Assembly: GCF_025821625.1 (NCBI RefSeq) | Contig: NZ_JACKSH010000101.1 | Span: forward strand, 37,624 to 101,623 | DNA: 64,000 bases | Direction: 5' to 3' | Source of the DNA: Mycolicibacterium pyrenivorans | GTDB lineage: Bacteria > Actinomycetota > Actinomycetes > Mycobacteriales > Mycobacteriaceae | Part shown: positions 10,526 through 20,070 of the stretch, in pieces | Numbering within the stretch: position 1 is the first letter of the stretch | Layout of the letters: every line of letters starts with the position of its first letter | The notes under the pieces: generated by a model | Told to the model about the DNA's origin: nothing | What the model saw: only the letters and a program-made list of their open reading frames with translations | Database searches by the model: none | Translations under genes and position numbers: made by a program

Positions 10526-10720
10526 GTGCGGCTCACCGAATTCTCTGAGCTCGTCGCCCGCCAGTTCGGCGCGGTGCGGGCCTCGTCGATGCTGATCGAC
10601 CACGTGCTGACGAGCATGGGCGGGCGCACCGCGGCGCAGGCCATCGAGGACGGCGTCGACCCGCGCGAGGTGTGGCGGGCGCTGTGTGCCGACTTCGACG
10701 TCCCACGCGACCAGTGGTGA
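10526..10720 (+). CDS. DUF3046 protein (Rv2738c-like)
   Basis: A 64-residue actinobacterial protein of unknown function usually found just before recA. The sequence starts MRLTEFSELV and has the conserved core GGRTAAQAIEDGVDPREVWRALC. It is probably all helical and cytosolic. The GTG start lies 6 bases after TAAGTT at 10514-10519, which predicts leaderless transcription separate from the glycosyltransferase. Here the hydrogenase island lies between this gene and recA, whereas in M. tuberculosis they are adjacent. Confidence 0.85.
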   Translation: MRLTEFSELVARQFGAVRASSMLIDHVLTSMGGRTAAQAIEDGVDPREVWRALCADFDVPRDQW

Positions 10721-10736
10721 CGACGTCCTGCCCGGT

Positions 10737-10925
10737 CTACCCGTCGCTGTCCCGGTCCGGCTCGCCCGCCTCGTCGTGTGCCGGCACGCTCTCGTCGCCG
10801 CGGTAGCTGCCCGACGGCCGGTCGGTGGGTCCGGCCGACGGCTCATCCGACCCGGTGTCGCGTGACCCGGGAGCGCCGCGCTCGTCCTGGGGTTCTTCTG
10901 AAAGATGTTCACCCGGGGTGCTCAT
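10737..10925 (-). CDS. small acidic hypothetical protein
   Basis: A 62-residue protein rich in Asp, Glu, Gly, Ser and Pro with no hydrophobic stretch (starting MSTPGEHLSEEP), likely disordered. I do not recognise a characterised family. It is accepted because it fills the gap between the DUF3046 gene and the island in a sensible composition, and GGAG lies 6 bases before the ATG on the minus strand (GTGAGGAGACGAC). It lies downstream of the last hydrogenase-island gene on the same strand, 66 bases away, so it could share that transcript. Confidence 0.5.
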   Translation of the reverse strand: MSTPGEHLSEEPQDERGAPGSRDTGSDEPSAGPTDRPSGSYRGDESVPAHDEAGEPDRDSDG

Positions 10926-10991
10926 GTCGTCTCCTCACGGTCGCCCGCGCGATGCGGTCGACTCCCTGAGCGGCTACCCGTGTGACGGCGG

Positions 10992-11744
10992 TCACAAACC
11001 GCCGGGCGGCGGTCGCGAGGCGACCCGCACCGCGTTCACCAGCGTCAACGTCGTACGCGTCGCGGTGTCCAGCGCGGTCACCTCGGCGTCGGTCAGAGCG
11101 TCGCAGGCCCAGTCCCAGTGGGCCGACACCGTCTGACCGGGGATCGGCCTTTCGGCCAGGGACAGACCGTCCCTGCGCCACCGCACCCGCTCGGCTCTGG
11201 GTTCGGCAAGCCCGAGCGCACCGGAGCGGAATGTCAGCGGGCGCGAGACGATCACGGCGTGGTCGTCGTCCACCGCATCGACGACACCCCAGCGAATCCT
11301 GCAGGCCTGCATGACCTTCAGCGGTGTTTCCGGGTCGCGATCCAGAAACCGCGCCCACGGGTACACCACGAAGACGTGAAAGCTGTGGTTGGCCAGCACG
11401 CCGTCAGGCGGTACCTCGGCGAGCAAGCCCGTGACCTGCCCGCTGAACGCGGCCCGCAACCGGGCCAGCAGTGCCGGTGCGTCCACCTCGGCCAACAGCG
11501 GCCCGCCCAACCAGTAGCTGCGCACGATCTGCTCATCGAGCGCATCCGGCCGGCCCGCCGTGTCGGCGAGAGCACTCAGATACGGCCAGGCACCGTCGAA
11601 TTCGCGGGCGTAACCGGCGAGGTCCGCACCACTGGGGAGGGCATCGGTGCCGGGTGGCCCGCAGTATCCGAGCTCGTTGGGCGGGAAGGCGTACCTCGCG
11701 AACAACGCGTGGCCGGGACGGGTGTGGTGGCCGACCGCCGCCAT
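10992..11744 (-). CDS. hydrogenase-associated protein, DUF6390-like
   Basis: A 250-residue cytosolic protein starting MAAVGHHTRPGHALFARYAF, with the conserved-looking blocks FPPNELGYCGP, SYWLGGPLL and ANHSFHVFVVYPW. It resembles the DUF6390 family found with actinobacterial [NiFe] hydrogenases; its function is unknown. Its ATG follows the hypE TGA with no gap, so it is the last translated gene of the maturation operon. HDW and HSFH residues could bind metal or protein partners, but that is speculation. It does not resemble any standard Hyp protein. Confidence 0.72.
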   Translation of the reverse strand: MAAVGHHTRPGHALFARYAFPPNELGYCGPPGTDALPSGADLAGYAREFDGAWPYLSALADTAGRPDALDEQIVRSYWLGGPLLAEVDAPALLARLRAAFSGQVTGLLAEVPPDGVLANHSFHVFVVYPWARFLDRDPETPLKVMQACRIRWGVVDAVDDDHAVIVSRPLTFRSGALGLAEPRAERVRWRRDGLSLAERPIPGQTVSAHWDWACDALTDAEVTALDTATRTTLTLVNAVRVASRPPPGGL

Positions 11745-12810
11745 TCAGCAGATCCGCGGAAGTTGTTCGCCGATGGGCAGATCGACCACCCGGGTGCCGC
11801 CGAGCGCGGTGCGCGCCACCACCATCCCCGGGTGTTCGGAGACGCAGCCACCGATCACCGCGGCGCGTCCGCCGTAGGGATGGGCGCGCATCGCGGCGAG
11901 CACCCGCTCGGCGTCCTCGGGGGCGACGAACGCGATCAGCTTGCCCTCGTTGGCGACGTAGAGCGGGTCGAGACCCAGCAGCCCGCACGCATCGCGGACC
12001 TCACCCGGTATCGGAAAAGACCGCTCGGTCAACGAGATTCCGACGCCCGCGGCCCTGGCGATCTCGTTAAGGGTGGCACCGACACCGCCCCTGGTGGGGT
12101 CGCGCAGGGTATGGATGTCCGCCCCGGTGTCGATCATCGCCGCGACCAGTCCGTGCAGCGGTGCGCTGTCGCTGGCGACGGTGGTTTCGAACTCCAGACC
12201 CTCGCGGCAACTCATCACCGCGACGCCGTGCACGCCGATGTCACCGCTGACTATCACCACGTCCCCGGGGCGGGCCCGCTGCGGACGGATGTCGGCGCGT
12301 TTGTCCACCAGACCGATGCCCGCGGTGTTGATGTAGACGCCGTCCCCGTGGCCGGAGTCGACCACCTTGGTGTCGCCGGTCACCAACTTCACACCGGCCG
12401 CCAACGCCGCGGTGCCCACGGCGTGGGCGACCAGGGCGAGTTCGGACAGCGCGGTGCCCTCCTCGAGGATGAACGCGGTGGACAGGGCCATCGGCTGCGC
12501 GCCGGCCATCGCCAGGTCGTTCACGGTGCCGTTGACCGCGAGGTCACCGATGCTGCCGCCGGGGAAGAACAGCGGCTTGACGACATAGGAGTCGGTCGAG
12601 AACGCCAATCGCTCGGCGCCGACCTGCAGCACCGCCGAATCACCCATCGCCGCATCGGCCGCGGAGCCGAACGCGGGCAGAAACAGATGCTCGATGAGCT
12701 CGGCCGACATCGCCCCGCCCCCGCCGTGTCCCATCAGGATGTTGGGGGCGTCGCGCAGCGGCGCCGGACACACCCAGGCCTCCATGTCGATGGCCGCCGG
12801 CCGGGGCGTC

Positions 12811-12818
<8 letters not shown>
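11745..12818 (-). CDS. hypE: hydrogenase maturation protein HypE
   Basis: A 357-residue HypE. It dehydrates the carbamoyl group placed on its C-terminal cysteine by HypF, giving the thiocyanate that becomes the cyanide ligands of the NiFe site. The ATP-binding PurM-like fold is shown by [20 protein letters not shown] (about 27-46), [16 protein letters not shown] and [16 protein letters not shown]. The essential C-terminus PRIC is intact. The start overlaps the end of hypD by 8 bases. The order hypC-hypD-hypE is the common operon order. Confidence 0.95.
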
Positions 12819-13907
<1,089 letters not shown>

Positions 13908-13911
<4 letters not shown>

Positions 13912-14237
13912 CGCGTCACCTCAGAATCTGCATCGGTCGTGACAGGTGCCTCGGGGTTGGTCAGACCGGCCTGCCGGGCGGCCAGTTCGAAACCGTCACC
14001 GAACTCCTCCTCGAGCACCCCGAGGCGCTCGAACTCGGCCAGTGTCTGCATCGCCGATTCCTCGTCGAGACGCTGAATCGCGAAACCGACATGCACCACT
14101 ACGTATTCGCCCACCTGGGCGTCGGGTATGTACTGCAGGCAGACGTCCTTCTGGACGCCGCCGAAGTCGACCACCGACATCAGCGTGCCGTCGCGGTCCT
14201 CCGTCCGCAGAATTCTTCCCGGTACCGCCAGACACAT
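13908..14237 (-). CDS. hypC: HypC/HybG/HupF family chaperone (copy 1, hypD-linked)
   Basis: A 109-residue HypC. The start is [10 protein letters not shown] with Cys2, the residue that binds iron with HypD, followed by the conserved beta-barrel segment [19 protein letters not shown]. The C-terminus is about 25 residues longer than usual and of low complexity. It is one of two HypC proteins in this island (the other at 16546-16794). This copy is coupled to hypD by an ATGA overlap and is likely the partner for building the iron complex. It starts 20 bases after the hypF stop. Confidence 0.92.
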
Positions 14238-14257
14238 GAGCAGTCCTCCTTCTTCCG

Positions 14258-16549
14258 CTAGCCTGAGTTCCCGACCATGAGCTGACCCAGCGCGACACCG
14301 CCGTCGTTGGGTGGTACCCGATGGTGCGTGATCACCTCGAAACCCTTGGCTGCCAACGCGGTCGACGAGTTCCGTGTCAGCAGCATATTCTGGAACACCC
14401 CGCCCGACAGTGCGACGGTGCCGGTGCCCGTCGCGCACTCGACGGCGAGGTCGACGATCAACTCGGCCACCGCGGCGTGGAAGCGGGCGCCGATCACCCC
14501 AGCAGGCACCCCGGCGCGCACATCGTCGACGGCGGCGCGCAGCAGGGGAGCGGGATCGATGAGTGCGGGCCCGTCGACGTCGAGGTCGACGTCGAAGCGG
14601 TATCGCACCGCGCCGGGCCCGACGTCGCGCGACAGGCCTTCGAGTTCGATCGCGGCCTGCGCTTCGTAGTCCACCACCTGGCGCACGCCCGCCAGTGCCG
14701 ACACGGCGTCGAACAACCGGCCCATGCTCGACGTCGGCACACAGCCCAGCCCGGTCTCGAGTTGATGCCGCAGCACCCCGCGCTCGTTCGGCGGGCAGGC
14801 GTCCACCGGTGCCAGGTCGTCGGCCCACGGCACCCCCGCCGCCCACAGGTGCGCCATCGCCATCCGGTAGGGCCGCAGCACGCTGACGTCACCGCCCGGC
14901 AGCGGCACATACCTGAGGTGGGCCATCCGCCGGAACGCCTTGTAATCGGCGAGCAGGACCTCACCACCCCAGACCGCGCCGTCGGGCCCGTAACCGGTGC
15001 CGTCGAAGGCGAACCCGAGCACCTGGCCGGCGCCGTCCAAACCGTGTTCGGCCATCACCGCGGCGATGTGGGCGTGGTGGTGTTGCACCTGGCGCACCGG
15101 CCGGCCATCGGCGTGCCGATGCGCCCACGAGGTCGAGCGGTACCCGGGGTGGGCGTCGGCGACGACGAGTTCCGGGTGCACCCCGGTCAGCGCGCCGAGG
15201 TGTCCCGCCGCGGACTCGAACGCCGTCAGCGTGGCCAGATCGTCCATGTCGCCGATGTGCTGGCTCAGCCACGCATAGCGGCCCTCGGCGACGGCCAGGG
15301 TGTTCTTCAGGTCCGCGCCGACCGCCAGCGTCGGCTGCACCGACATCGGCAGCGCGACCGGCAGCGGCGCATAGCCGCGCGACCGGCGGATGGGGAGCTC
15401 GGTGCCGGATACGACCCGCACCACGGAGTCGTCACACGGCACCAGGATCGGCCGGTCATGCGACAACCAGCCATCGGCGAGGTGCGAGAGTCGTTCTGCC
15501 GCATCGTCGTCGCGATGACAGATCGGCTCCCCGCCGAGGTTGCCCGACGTCATCACCAGCGCGGCAGGCCCGGGTTCGTCGCCGGGAAGCCCGAACAGCA
15601 GCGTGTGCAACGGGGTGTAGGCCAGCATCACCCCGAGGTCGGGATTGTGCGGGGCGACCGACGCGGCGACCGGTGCGGACGGTGAGCGCGCCAGCAACAC
15701 GATGGGCCGCTGCGGTCCGGACAGCAGCCGTGCCGAGCAGTCGTCGACCGTGCACAGCGTGCGCGCCCCCGCCAGGTCGGCGACCATCACGGCGAAGGGC
15801 TTGTCGCCGCGCTTCTTCCGGCGCCGCAGCTCGGACACCGCGTCGTCGTCGGCGGCGTCGCAGGCCAGGTGGTAGCCCCCGATTCCCTTGACCGCCAGGA
15901 TGCCGCCGTCACGCAGCAGCCGCCGTGCCCGCCGCAGCCCGTCCTCGGAGGTGCTGCGATGGCCCTTCCTGTCGCGGTAGGACAGGGTCGGGCCGCACCG
16001 CGGGCAGCACACCGGTTGTGCGTGGAAGCGGCGATCGGTCGGGTCGGCGTATTCACCCGCGCACTCCGCGCACATCGGAAAGCCCGCCATCGTGGTGTTC
16101 ACCCGGTCGTAGGGGAGTGCCGCGATGATCGTGAACCGCGGACCACAGTTGGTGCAGTTGACGAACGGGTGCCGGTACCGCCGATCGGACGGGTCGCGTT
16201 GCTCGGCCTCGCAGTCGGCGCAGATGGCCACATCGGGGGAGACCAGCGTGCGGCCGCCGTCGGAGCGGGAGGTGTCGGCGATCCGGAAGTCGGTGCCGCC
16301 GACAGTCGGGATGTCTTGAACGGCAACGGTTTCGATGACAGCGAGCGGTGGAGGGTCGGCGCGCAGCCGGTCGAGGAATCCCTCGATGTCACCCGGCTCG
16401 CCCTCGACCTCGATGATCGCACCGCAACTGTCGTTACGCACGCAACCGGACAGGCCCGCCTCCACGGCAGCGGTGTACACGAACGGCCGGAAGCCGACGC
16501 CCTGGACCACGCCGTGCACCATGACCCGCCGCCGGCACCGGCCGGTCAT
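14258..16549 (-). CDS. hypF: carbamoyltransferase HypF
   Basis: A 763-residue HypF that transfers the carbamoyl group of carbamoyl phosphate to HypE. Domains in order: acylphosphatase (about 8-95, VVQGVGFRPFVY), two zinc-finger pairs (CADCE with CTNCGPRF, then CAECAGEY with CCPRCGP, about 110-185), a YrdC-like nucleotide domain (about 200-380, SNLGGEPI-type motif in MTSGNLGGEPICHR) and a Kae1-like C-terminal domain with the metal-binding VQHHHAHIAAVM (about 480) and LSGGVFQN. The full length and all motifs are present. It overlaps the upstream hypC copy by 4 bases. Confidence 0.95.
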   Translation of the reverse strand: MTGRCRRRVMVHGVVQGVGFRPFVYTAAVEAGLSGCVRNDSCGAIIEVEGEPGDIEGFLDRLRADPPPLAVIETVAVQDIPTVGGTDFRIADTSRSDGGRTLVSPDVAICADCEAEQRDPSDRRYRHPFVNCTNCGPRFTIIAALPYDRVNTTMAGFPMCAECAGEYADPTDRRFHAQPVCCPRCGPTLSYRDRKGHRSTSEDGLRRARRLLRDGGILAVKGIGGYHLACDAADDDAVSELRRRKKRGDKPFAVMVADLAGARTLCTVDDCSARLLSGPQRPIVLLARSPSAPVAASVAPHNPDLGVMLAYTPLHTLLFGLPGDEPGPAALVMTSGNLGGEPICHRDDDAAERLSHLADGWLSHDRPILVPCDDSVVRVVSGTELPIRRSRGYAPLPVALPMSVQPTLAVGADLKNTLAVAEGRYAWLSQHIGDMDDLATLTAFESAAGHLGALTGVHPELVVADAHPGYRSTSWAHRHADGRPVRQVQHHHAHIAAVMAEHGLDGAGQVLGFAFDGTGYGPDGAVWGGEVLLADYKAFRRMAHLRYVPLPGGDVSVLRPYRMAMAHLWAAGVPWADDLAPVDACPPNERGVLRHQLETGLGCVPTSSMGRLFDAVSALAGVRQVVDYEAQAAIELEGLSRDVGPGAVRYRFDVDLDVDGPALIDPAPLLRAAVDDVRAGVPAGVIGARFHAAVAELIVDLAVECATGTGTVALSGGVFQNMLLTRNSSTALAAKGFEVITHHRVPPNDGGVALGQLMVGNSG

Positions 16550-16794
16550 GGCGGATCCTCGCTCCCGCTGCCCATCAGCTTCAGGCCCGCCAGCGCGGTG
16601 TCGGCGCCCGCCTTGTCGGTCTTCTCGACGACGAAACCCATGTGGATGATCACCCAGTCACCGGCTTCGAACGTCTCCTCGGGCAGCATGCCGACGTTGA
16701 CCTTGCGGGACTCGCCCGCGACATCGACGAGGGCGAGTTGGCCGCCGTAGCCCTCGAGCATGTGCAGAACCTGCCCGGGAATGCCGAGACACAT
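16546..16794 (-). CDS. HypC family chaperone (copy 2, protease-linked)
   Basis: An 82-residue second HypC paralogue, starting MCLGIPGQVLHML with the critical Cys2 and a conserved VIIHMGFVVEKTD strand. It is clearly diverged from copy 1 and lacks its C-terminal extension. It lies between the maturation protease (3 bases upstream) and hypF (4-base overlap). In systems with two HypC proteins, as E. coli HypC and HybG, one may be dedicated to delivery to, or retention on, a particular large subunit. Here only one large subunit is encoded nearby, so the two may act at different steps, or one may serve another hydrogenase elsewhere. Confidence 0.9.
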   Translation of the reverse strand: MCLGIPGQVLHMLEGYGGQLALVDVAGESRKVNVGMLPEETFEAGDWVIIHMGFVVEKTDKAGADTALAGLKLMGSGSEDPP

Positions 16795-16797
16795 CGC

Positions 16798-17265
16798 TCA
16801 GCCCTCCCGCGCCGCGGTGCGCGCCGACAGTCTGGCCACCACGTCCTCGACCGTGTGTACTGCGTCGGGCATCGCCGCCGCGACCACGTCCGAGAGACCG
16901 ATACCGTCCTCGATACAGCCGACTTCACAACCGATCACTACGGTGTAGGGCGGTTCGCCGCCGAGCGCGCGCAGGCTCGCGAACACCGCCGCCGGGTCCA
17001 TCGCGTGGGCATCCAGCCCGGTTGCGGCTGAGAGGTCGTGATCCGCCTCGAAGACGTGCAGGGTGCCCGGTGCGCCCCGGTTGGGCAGCGCGTCGACGAG
17101 CACCAACCCGCGGTAACCGTCGAGCAGGTCGTATGCCAGGTGCATGCCCCGGATCCCGTAATCCGTTGCCCGCACCGCCGGGTCGGTGAGCCGCGGCGTG
17201 ACACGGCGCAACACCTCGGGGCCGAACCCGTCGTCCCCGAGGAAGATGTTGCCGATTCCGGCCAC
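16798..17265 (-). CDS. hydrogenase maturation endopeptidase (HupD/HyaD family)
   Basis: A 155-residue HycI/HupD-type protease that removes the C-terminal tail of the large subunit after nickel insertion. The family start GIGNIFLGDDGFG (residues 3-15), with the metal-binding acidic residue, is intact, and the later VDALP and HAMDP segments hold the other ligands. The only plausible start is the GTG at 17265: the frame is closed by TAG 30 bases upstream and offers no ATG. The matching substrate tail is on HhyL, after DPCLPCGVH. It lies between the 39-residue membrane peptide and hypC copy 2. Confidence 0.92.
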   Translation of the reverse strand: MAGIGNIFLGDDGFGPEVLRRVTPRLTDPAVRATDYGIRGMHLAYDLLDGYRGLVLVDALPNRGAPGTLHVFEADHDLSAATGLDAHAMDPAAVFASLRALGGEPPYTVVIGCEVGCIEDGIGLSDVVAAAMPDAVHTVEDVVARLSARTAAREG

Positions 17266-17295
17266 CAGAGTGGTTGGCGTGATGAGTCCGCCCTG

Positions 17296-17415
17296 CTACA
17301 TCCGGCGCATCTTCAGGTACCGCTTGGCGTCGGGCACCGACCGAACACCGAGCGTCACCGCGAACACTATGACCACCGCCACCATCGCGGTGGCGATCCA
17401 GCCGACTACTGCCAT
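17296..17415 (-). CDS. 39-residue single-span membrane peptide, DUF6893-like
   Basis: A short ATG-initiated frame of 39 residues. A hydrophobic helix covers about residues 2-23 (MAVVGWIATAMVAVVIV start), then a basic tail ends KRYLKMRRM. AAAGGAG sits 6 bases before the ATG. The start overlaps the end of the 453-residue gene by 10 bases and the stop lies 30 bases before the protease gene, so it fits the operon perfectly. It resembles the small DUF6893 proteins seen in actinobacterial hydrogenase clusters. A role as membrane anchor or quinone-chain adaptor for the otherwise soluble hydrogenase is a hypothesis. Confidence 0.75.
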   Translation of the reverse strand: MAVVGWIATAMVAVVIVFAVTLGVRSVPDAKRYLKMRRM

Positions 17416-18767
17416 CTCGAACTCCTTTCCGGGCTGAGCTCCTGAATGTCGAGAGGTTCGACTTCGTCAGGCGCGAAGTACAGGTAACGGCCGTACCACT
17501 CGTGCAGGTCGGCGGCCGGGTCGTCCTCGATCACCACCCCGATGTGGGTTTCTCCGTCGACCGTCTCGTGCACCGACGTAACGCGCGCGACCCGGTCCGC
17601 GTAGAACAGGTCCTGGGCGTCGGCGCGCCGCGTGGGACGCAGCCGCACCCGGCTGCCGCAACTCACCCGAACGCCGTCGACCAGCACGGCGTCCACCCCG
17701 GGATTCACGGCGTTGTCGGCCATCGGGTCCCACCAGTCGACGCCCTCGGGGATCTCGGGGATCAGCCCGGCAACGTCGGTTCGGGCATGCGGATCACGCA
17801 GCACACCATGCAGATTGAGCAATGCCTCCGGCGACATCGTGTCACACCGGTCGATGATCTGTGCGGCCAACGGATCGGTGGCGCGGGCCTGGGCCTTCTC
17901 CTCGTCGGTCATCGTCATGATGCGCAGCGTCAGGATCTCGTCGATCTCGGTCGAGTCGTACAGCGCGCCGTCGCTCTGTTCGGCGATCTCGGGATGGTCG
18001 TACAGGATGATCGGTGAGATCAGCATCAGGTCGCGGGCGTCGGGCGGTCCGGCCAGCACCGGGAAGCAGCGGTGGCGCCGGCACCGCGCCACCGCGGCGG
18101 TGGCCCCGGGTGGGGGTTCGAGCAGCGATACGAACTCCCCGCCCCGCACCTCGGTGAGCATATGAGTGCCTATCAGGGACGTGGCGATCGCCGCGTCCTT
18201 GTCGACGGCGGGCGCGGCGATGTTGCGGACCGCCACGCTGACCCGGGTCAATCCGTCGTCGGGTTCGGCGGACAGCATCAGTTCGGCCCGAAGTTCGCGC
18301 CGGGTCCGCACCAGCCGACCGCCGTCCACGGCTTCGATCTCGGTACCGGGTGGCACCACGAGAGGGAGGCGCAGCGTGTTCTCGAGTTCGGTCAGGGCGA
18401 ACGGGCCGAACGAGATCTCGCGCTCGACGGCCTCATCCCACGTCAGCCACGACCGATCGCCGGCGACGAGTTCGTCCGCCGGCTCGAAACCGCCGTCGTC
18501 CGTGCGGTGTTCGACCGCGCGGTGCTGTAGCTGCAGGAAGCGCACCACGACCGACAGCGTCGTCGTACCGGCCGGCCGCACCAGCACGTCGGCGGACAGG
18601 GTGTCGTCCTCGCCGATGCCGCTGTGTTCGGCGTCCTGCGGGCCGAGCACCCCGAACTGCCAGCGGGACTGGTTCTTGGCCGACGTCGCGCGGTACGGGT
18701 ACAGCAGATAGCCCTCGTAGAGAACGGCGTCGGCGACCGCACGGGCGCGGTCCCACACGGTGCTCAT
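17406..18767 (-). CDS. hydrogenase-cluster protein of unknown function
   Basis: A 453-residue protein that I recognise only as a companion of actinobacterial group 1h hydrogenases. It starts MSTVWDRARAVADAVLYEGY. A middle beta-rich part (about 100-240) is followed by LMLISPIILYDHPEIAEQ and a Glu-rich helical section, then a small beta domain near the C-terminus (VRLRPTRRADAQDLFYADR) with DDPAADLHEWYGRYLYF. No signal peptide or membrane span is seen. Cysteines are scattered and do not form an obvious cluster motif. It overlaps DUF6084 by 4 bases and the small peptide gene by 10, so it is translated with them. Assembly factor or structural partner are both possible. Confidence 0.75.
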   Translation of the reverse strand: MSTVWDRARAVADAVLYEGYLLYPYRATSAKNQSRWQFGVLGPQDAEHSGIGEDDTLSADVLVRPAGTTTLSVVVRFLQLQHRAVEHRTDDGGFEPADELVAGDRSWLTWDEAVEREISFGPFALTELENTLRLPLVVPPGTEIEAVDGGRLVRTRRELRAELMLSAEPDDGLTRVSVAVRNIAAPAVDKDAAIATSLIGTHMLTEVRGGEFVSLLEPPPGATAAVARCRRHRCFPVLAGPPDARDLMLISPIILYDHPEIAEQSDGALYDSTEIDEILTLRIMTMTDEEKAQARATDPLAAQIIDRCDTMSPEALLNLHGVLRDPHARTDVAGLIPEIPEGVDWWDPMADNAVNPGVDAVLVDGVRVSCGSRVRLRPTRRADAQDLFYADRVARVTSVHETVDGETHIGVVIEDDPAADLHEWYGRYLYFAPDEVEPLDIQELSPERSSRWQ

Positions 18768-19417
18768 CGGACGTCCTCGCTGGCCCGCTCCAGCAGCGAG
18801 GTGATGGCCGCGTCGTGCGACAGGAGCCCGTGTGCGCGTCGGTACGACGCGAGCGCGTCGACGGTGTCGCGGTCCAGCCGCAGCCAGCCGGTGTTCGGGA
18901 AGTGCTGGTCGATGAGGTCCCGCCAGACGGAGACCGGCATGTCATGGCGGTCCTCGCGATCCCACGGCACCTGCTGGACCGAGAAGCCGCGTGCACCCTG
19001 CACGAAAACGGTTCCGCTGAACAGGAACTGAAGCGGGACCGCCCCGCCGCGCAGGGCGTGCAGATACTTCGCGGCGGCCACCTCGAAGTCGTAGGTGCAC
19101 TCCAGCGGCAGGTCGACCTGGGTGGCCCCGCTGAACCCCGGCACCATCGCCGTGGTGTGCTGCCAGAGGAACGTGTGTTGCGTGGTGGACCACCGGTCAC
19201 GGGTGCCGAACAGGTCGGTCAGGCCTTCGGCTTCGGCGTCGGAATAGGCGCGCCTCAGCGGATCGATGCGCACCTGGCAGCGCAACGCGATCGCGTGGAC
19301 CGGTTCGTCACCGATGGCGGCGATGCCGACCCGCGCCACGAGTTTCGGCGTCACGGCGTACGGTTCCGGCGTCACGTCCAGCACCGCGAACGTCACCTCG
19401 GTCGTCGGTCCCGTCAT
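18764..19417 (-). CDS. hydrogenase-cluster protein, DUF6084-like
   Basis: A 217-residue soluble protein with the family-like blocks VHAIALRCQVRIDPLRRAYS (about 40-59), GATQVDLPLECTYDFEVAAAKY split by the usual Pro-Gly turn, and FLFSGTVFV. It looks like a beta-sandwich followed by helices. DUF6084 proteins occur beside DUF5947 and NifU/Rieske-like proteins in actinobacterial hydrogenase clusters; no activity is known. It overlaps both neighbours by 4 bases, so strict translational coupling suggests equal amounts are needed. Confidence 0.78.
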   Translation of the reverse strand: MTGPTTEVTFAVLDVTPEPYAVTPKLVARVGIAAIGDEPVHAIALRCQVRIDPLRRAYSDAEAEGLTDLFGTRDRWSTTQHTFLWQHTTAMVPGFSGATQVDLPLECTYDFEVAAAKYLHALRGGAVPLQFLFSGTVFVQGARGFSVQQVPWDREDRHDMPVSVWRDLIDQHFPNTGWLRLDRDTVDALASYRRAHGLLSHDAAITSLLERASEDVR

Positions 19418-20070
19418 CGGGGCACCACCTTGCTGCGGTGCGCGACGGTGTCGAAGAACTCGTCGATGTAGCGGCGCGCGTCCTGCCCGCCGTCGAAGCC
19501 GCGCCACAACATCCGCAGCCGGCCGACGAATTCGTAGCAGGCGTCGATCGGCAGCAGGTGGCACACCGGCGGCGCGGCCTGTTCCGCCTCCTCCGCCTCG
19601 TTCGGCGCAACCCGCACCAGCAGCGCCTCGGTGTCGTCGGCCAGCATGTCCACCCGCGGATCGGCGGCGCGAAGATCGTTCCAGGACTCCAGCTCCAGCT
19701 CGGACTCGGTGGCACCGGCCGGCCCCGGATAGAACGCCACCGTCCGTTCGAGGTGGGAGTTGCGGAAGAAGAACGCCAGACCGACCGGGATCTGCAGGGC
19801 GTCCCAGCGGCGGCGGTCGAGCGCGAAATCCGGGAAGGCGAGGTAGCGGTCGGGCACCGCGCGATACCGCAGGGCGGCATGGGGATCGGTGAACAGCAGA
19901 TAACACCCACGGCAGACGCACATCAGCTGGCGGCCTTCGACGTTGACCACATGCTGGTGCTCGTCGGCGATCTGCTCGGCACACATCTCGCAGGCTTCGC
20001 CGGCAGGTCGTGGCGCGGTCCGTACCGCGCGGATGCGGGCCAGCACGTCGTAGGCGTTCCCGGCGCTCAT
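19414..20070 (-). CDS. hydrogenase-cluster metal-binding protein, DUF5947-like
   Basis: A 218-residue protein with an N-terminal cysteine motif, C27-x2-C30 and C51-x-C53-x2-C56, with His38 and His40 between. This could hold zinc or an iron-sulfur cluster. The rest has conserved FPDFALDRRRWDALQIPVGL and LPIDACYEFVGRLRMLW blocks. It resembles DUF5947, known only as a hydrogenase-cluster companion. It overlaps the NifU/Rieske-like gene by one base (TGATG) and DUF6084 by 4 bases. The cysteine spacing makes an electron-transfer or metal-delivery role possible; that is inference. Confidence 0.78.
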   Translation of the reverse strand: MSAGNAYDVLARIRAVRTAPRPAGEACEMCAEQIADEHQHVVNVEGRQLMCVCRGCYLLFTDPHAALRYRAVPDRYLAFPDFALDRRRWDALQIPVGLAFFFRNSHLERTVAFYPGPAGATESELELESWNDLRAADPRVDMLADDTEALLVRVAPNEAEEAEQAAPPVCHLLPIDACYEFVGRLRMLWRGFDGGQDARRYIDEFFDTVAHRSKVVPR

